A stretch of DNA of 64,000 nt. It comes from Pseudoalteromonas caenipelagi. GTDB taxonomy: Bacteria; Pseudomonadota; Gammaproteobacteria; Enterobacterales; Alteromonadaceae. The stretch's first letter is position 1. Every line of letters begins with the position of its first letter. Positions 61,856 to 64,000 of this stretch are shown one piece after another. The DNA is taken from the NCBI RefSeq assembly GCF_013140855.1, contig NZ_JABBPG010000001.1, positions 124,001 to 188,000 on the forward strand, read 5' to 3'. Both the position numbers and the translations under genes were made by a program. The notes beneath the pieces are model-generated. The model was not told the origin of the DNA. It worked only from the letters and a program-made list of their open reading frames with translations, and did not search any database.

Positions 61856-64000
61856 TGAATGAGCAGACAATACAAATTGAAAACTTAATCGGCGAAGCAC
61901 TTGCAGCAGGTGTCACTTTGTATGAAAAAAATGGTGGATTGGCGTTCAAACAAACACGTGACTTTCCACCAGAGTTAAAGGCAAAGGTTGTTGCCCATAA
62001 AGCTCAGATTATTGAGTATTTTGTTACGCGCAAACAAGCTCAGCAAATGAATCAGGCATACACCAAGGAGCAGTTAAAGCCATATCCAAGACCCGCAAAG
62101 ATCCCATTAAGCTATGCACAGGAAGGGCTTTGGTTCGTTGAGCAATTACAAGGTGGTGAGCAATATTATATGTCAGCTGTGTTTAAGATGCGGGGATATC
62201 TTAAAGTTCAGTTATTTGAGCGAGCAATAGCGCAAGTTGTGCAGCGGCATGAAATACTCAGGACACGCGTTGTCGTTGATCAACAAGGTGTACCACAGCA
62301 AATTATTTCACCTGACATATCTGTACCATTTGTTGCTGTTAATATTAGCGAAGGCAAAAGCCATGTTGATTTAGAGCATGCACAAATTAAAGAAAAACTA
62401 TTGGCTGAAGCGGAACAGTTAATCGAGGGTTTTAAAAAAGAGCCTCTTGATCTTGAACAAGGGCCTTTGTTACGTGTGTTACTCATATGTCTTGATGATG
62501 AATATTGGCTTACCTTTAACATGCACCATATCATCTCCGACGGTGCGTCTTTGCTATGTTTGGTTAGTGAGCTTGAAACTCACTACAGCGCACTACTTGA
62601 AGATAAGGCTTATGAAGGGCCACCATTACCCATTCAATATGCCGATTACGTGCTGTGGCAAAGGCAAACTTTAAACGACGCATATTTAAATAGCGCAGTA
62701 GCGAAGTTACGTAGCAAACTTGCTGATTTGGACCCGATATTATCACTGCCTACGGATAGACCAAGGCCATCGGTACAATCTACGAGTGGACAAATATACC
62801 GCCAAATGCTCGATGGTGAACTCGCTCAAACGTTGTTAAAGCAAGTAGCGCAGCATCACGTTACGTCATTCATGTGGGTGCTTAGTTGCTTTATGTTGTT
62901 TATTGGTCGTATTAGCCAAAATGAACAAGTCGCACTGGGCACACCTGTTTTGGGCCGTAACCACCCTGAGCTTAACAATTTAATCGGCTTATTTGCCAAT
63001 ACCATAGTGATCCCAGCTTCACTGGATGATGAGAGTCAATTTAGTCATTGGTTAGAGAAACAAAAACACACCATACTCGAGGCATTTGAATATCAAGCTG
63101 TGCCGTTTGATAAGTTGGTTGATGCGCTGGGGTGCAAACGCGATTTAAGTCACCATCCGTTGGTTCAGATTTTGTTTACTCTAGAACAAGCCAGCGACAG
63201 TCATTTTGTATTACCTAACTTAACCATTGAAGAGGTCAAACCCAAAACTAATCACCAGTGTGCAATTAAGTGTGATTTAGAACTGAATGTGCAGTTATCA
63301 GAGCAAGGCATATTACTTAATTGGAAATTTGATGATGCACTGTACGACTTAGACACAATTGTGCACTGGGCAGACAGTTTTGCAGTGTTGTTAGAGCATG
63401 TTTGTGTTTATCCAGACACGCCTTGTGTGCACATACCCTTGTTAGACGAACAGCAAACTCTGCAGATATTAAAGCAACCTCAATGCACACAGGTACAGTG
63501 GCCGTCAGATACTCATCTTGTTGAGATATTTGAGCGCCAAGTAACGCGTTACCCTGAGCAAATAGCACTCGTAGATGAAAACTCGACGTTAACTTATCAA
63601 GCACTTAATTATCGGGCTAATCAATTGGCTCATTTACTCATAGATCATGGAGTAAAGGCAGAGCAGCTTATACCTGTGAGTGTGACACGTAATGTTGATA
63701 TGGTCGTCACCTTGCTTGCTATTTTAAAAGCGGGCTGTGCGTATGTGCCAATCGACCCTGATTATCCCGCTGACCGTATTGAATACATCATCAAGGATGT
63801 TGGTGGGGATGTGTTAATCTGCGACAGCACAAGTGCCGCCGTTTTTGACTTTTTTGGCATGCAGGTGATTAATATTAGCGAGGCTGAAACAAGTAGCATT
63901 CATAACGGCAACGCTAACCTGAGAATGCCAATCTCGGGGAAAAATCTGGCCTATATGATTTATACGTCGGGTACGACAGGGCGGCCAAAAGGTGTACAAA
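61852..64000 (+). CDS. NRPS with TubC docking domain, 3' end outside window
   Basis: An open frame from ATG 61852 (overlapping the previous stop, ATGA) to the window end, at least 716 residues. Residues about 5-60 are a second TubC-type docking domain (LIGEALAAGVTLYEKNGGLAFK). A C domain follows (SYAQEGLWFVEQL, MHHIISDGAS, GTPVLGRNHPELNNLIG). An A domain begins at about residue 545 (LTYQALNYRANQLA) and reaches the core motif YTSGTTGRPKG just before the window ends. The A-domain specificity code lies beyond the window. Confidence 0.93.
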   Translation, partial: MMNEQTIQIENLIGEALAAGVTLYEKNGGLAFKQTRDFPPELKAKVVAHKAQIIEYFVTRKQAQQMNQAYTKEQLKPYPRPAKIPLSYAQEGLWFVEQLQGGEQYYMSAVFKMRGYLKVQLFERAIAQVVQRHEILRTRVVVDQQGVPQQIISPDISVPFVAVNISEGKSHVDLEHAQIKEKLLAEAEQLIEGFKKEPLDLEQGPLLRVLLICLDDEYWLTFNMHHIISDGASLLCLVSELETHYSALLEDKAYEGPPLPIQYADYVLWQRQTLNDAYLNSAVAKLRSKLADLDPILSLPTDRPRPSVQSTSGQIYRQMLDGELAQTLLKQVAQHHVTSFMWVLSCFMLFIGRISQNEQVALGTPVLGRNHPELNNLIGLFANTIVIPASLDDESQFSHWLEKQKHTILEAFEYQAVPFDKLVDALGCKRDLSHHPLVQILFTLEQASDSHFVLPNLTIEEVKPKTNHQCAIKCDLELNVQLSEQGILLNWKFDDALYDLDTIVHWADSFAVLLEHVCVYPDTPCVHIPLLDEQQTLQILKQPQCTQVQWPSDTHLVEIFERQVTRYPEQIALVDENSTLTYQALNYRANQLAHLLIDHGVKAEQLIPVSVTRNVDMVVTLLAILKAGCAYVPIDPDYPADRIEYIIKDVGGDVLICDSTSAAVFDFFGMQVINISEAETSSIHNGNANLRMPISGKNLAYMIYTSGTTGRPKGVQ

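Overview
The window looks like the chromosome of a marine gammaproteobacterium of the Alteromonadales, most likely Pseudoalteromonas or a close relative. This is inferred from the moderately AT-rich base composition, the valine/isoleucine degradation operon, the YbiT, BioABFCD and PurEK sequences, a chromosomal integron and a large lipopeptide synthetase. No rRNA, tRNA or CRISPR array was seen.

Region 1 (1-5,520) is the 3' part of a branched-chain acyl-CoA degradation operon on the + strand: mmsA (5' end missing), isobutyryl-CoA-type dehydrogenase, enoyl-CoA hydratase, 3-hydroxyisobutyryl-CoA hydrolase, mmsB and an SDR dehydrogenase. These enzymes take isobutyryl-CoA (valine) to propionyl-CoA. 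The SDR probably serves the isoleucine branch. A two-way terminator closes the operon.

Region 2 (5,491 to about 20,640) is a chromosomal integron. An intact IntI integrase on the - strand sits behind a near-consensus LexA box. It faces about 20 cassettes separated by 18 complete attC sites and one truncated site. Cassettes encode a TIR-like effector, SseB, a LysE-family exporter, a BAAT-C-like hydrolase, a divergent SnoaL-like/HxlR pair, a P-loop kinase-like protein, a miniature FliF/YscJ-like ring protein that appears to start at ATT, a possible immunity protein, and several small membrane or secreted proteins of unknown role. A Y1 (HUH) transposase element has landed inside one attC and destroyed its 3' half. 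An 18-bp tandem repeat follows that element.

Region 3 (21,090-41,180) is mostly core genome: a Sel1-type lipoprotein, a secreted fibrinogen-like protein, a KamA-type radical SAM enzyme, bioA divergent from bioBFCD with face-to-face promoters, small genes, a TetR gene divergent from a small membrane protein across a double-palindrome operator, ybiT (apparently starting at ATT), purEK, a YeiH-type exporter, an S9 peptidase lipoprotein, a metallophosphatase lipoprotein and a Spo0M-like protein.

Region 4 (41,967 to beyond 64,000) is a hybrid FAAL-PKS-aminotransferase-NRPS assembly line in three collinear genes; the third runs off the window. Gene 1 is FAAL-ACP-KS-AT-ACP-AMT-C-A-PCP and gene 2 is TubC docking-(C-A-PCP)x3. 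Gene 3 begins TubC docking-C-A. By-eye specificity codes suggest a beta-amino fatty acyl chain followed by Gly, Asp and two identical Asn-like residues, then further residues beyond the window. This is an iturin/mycosubtilin-like starting logic in a marine gammaproteobacterium and is the most notable system here.
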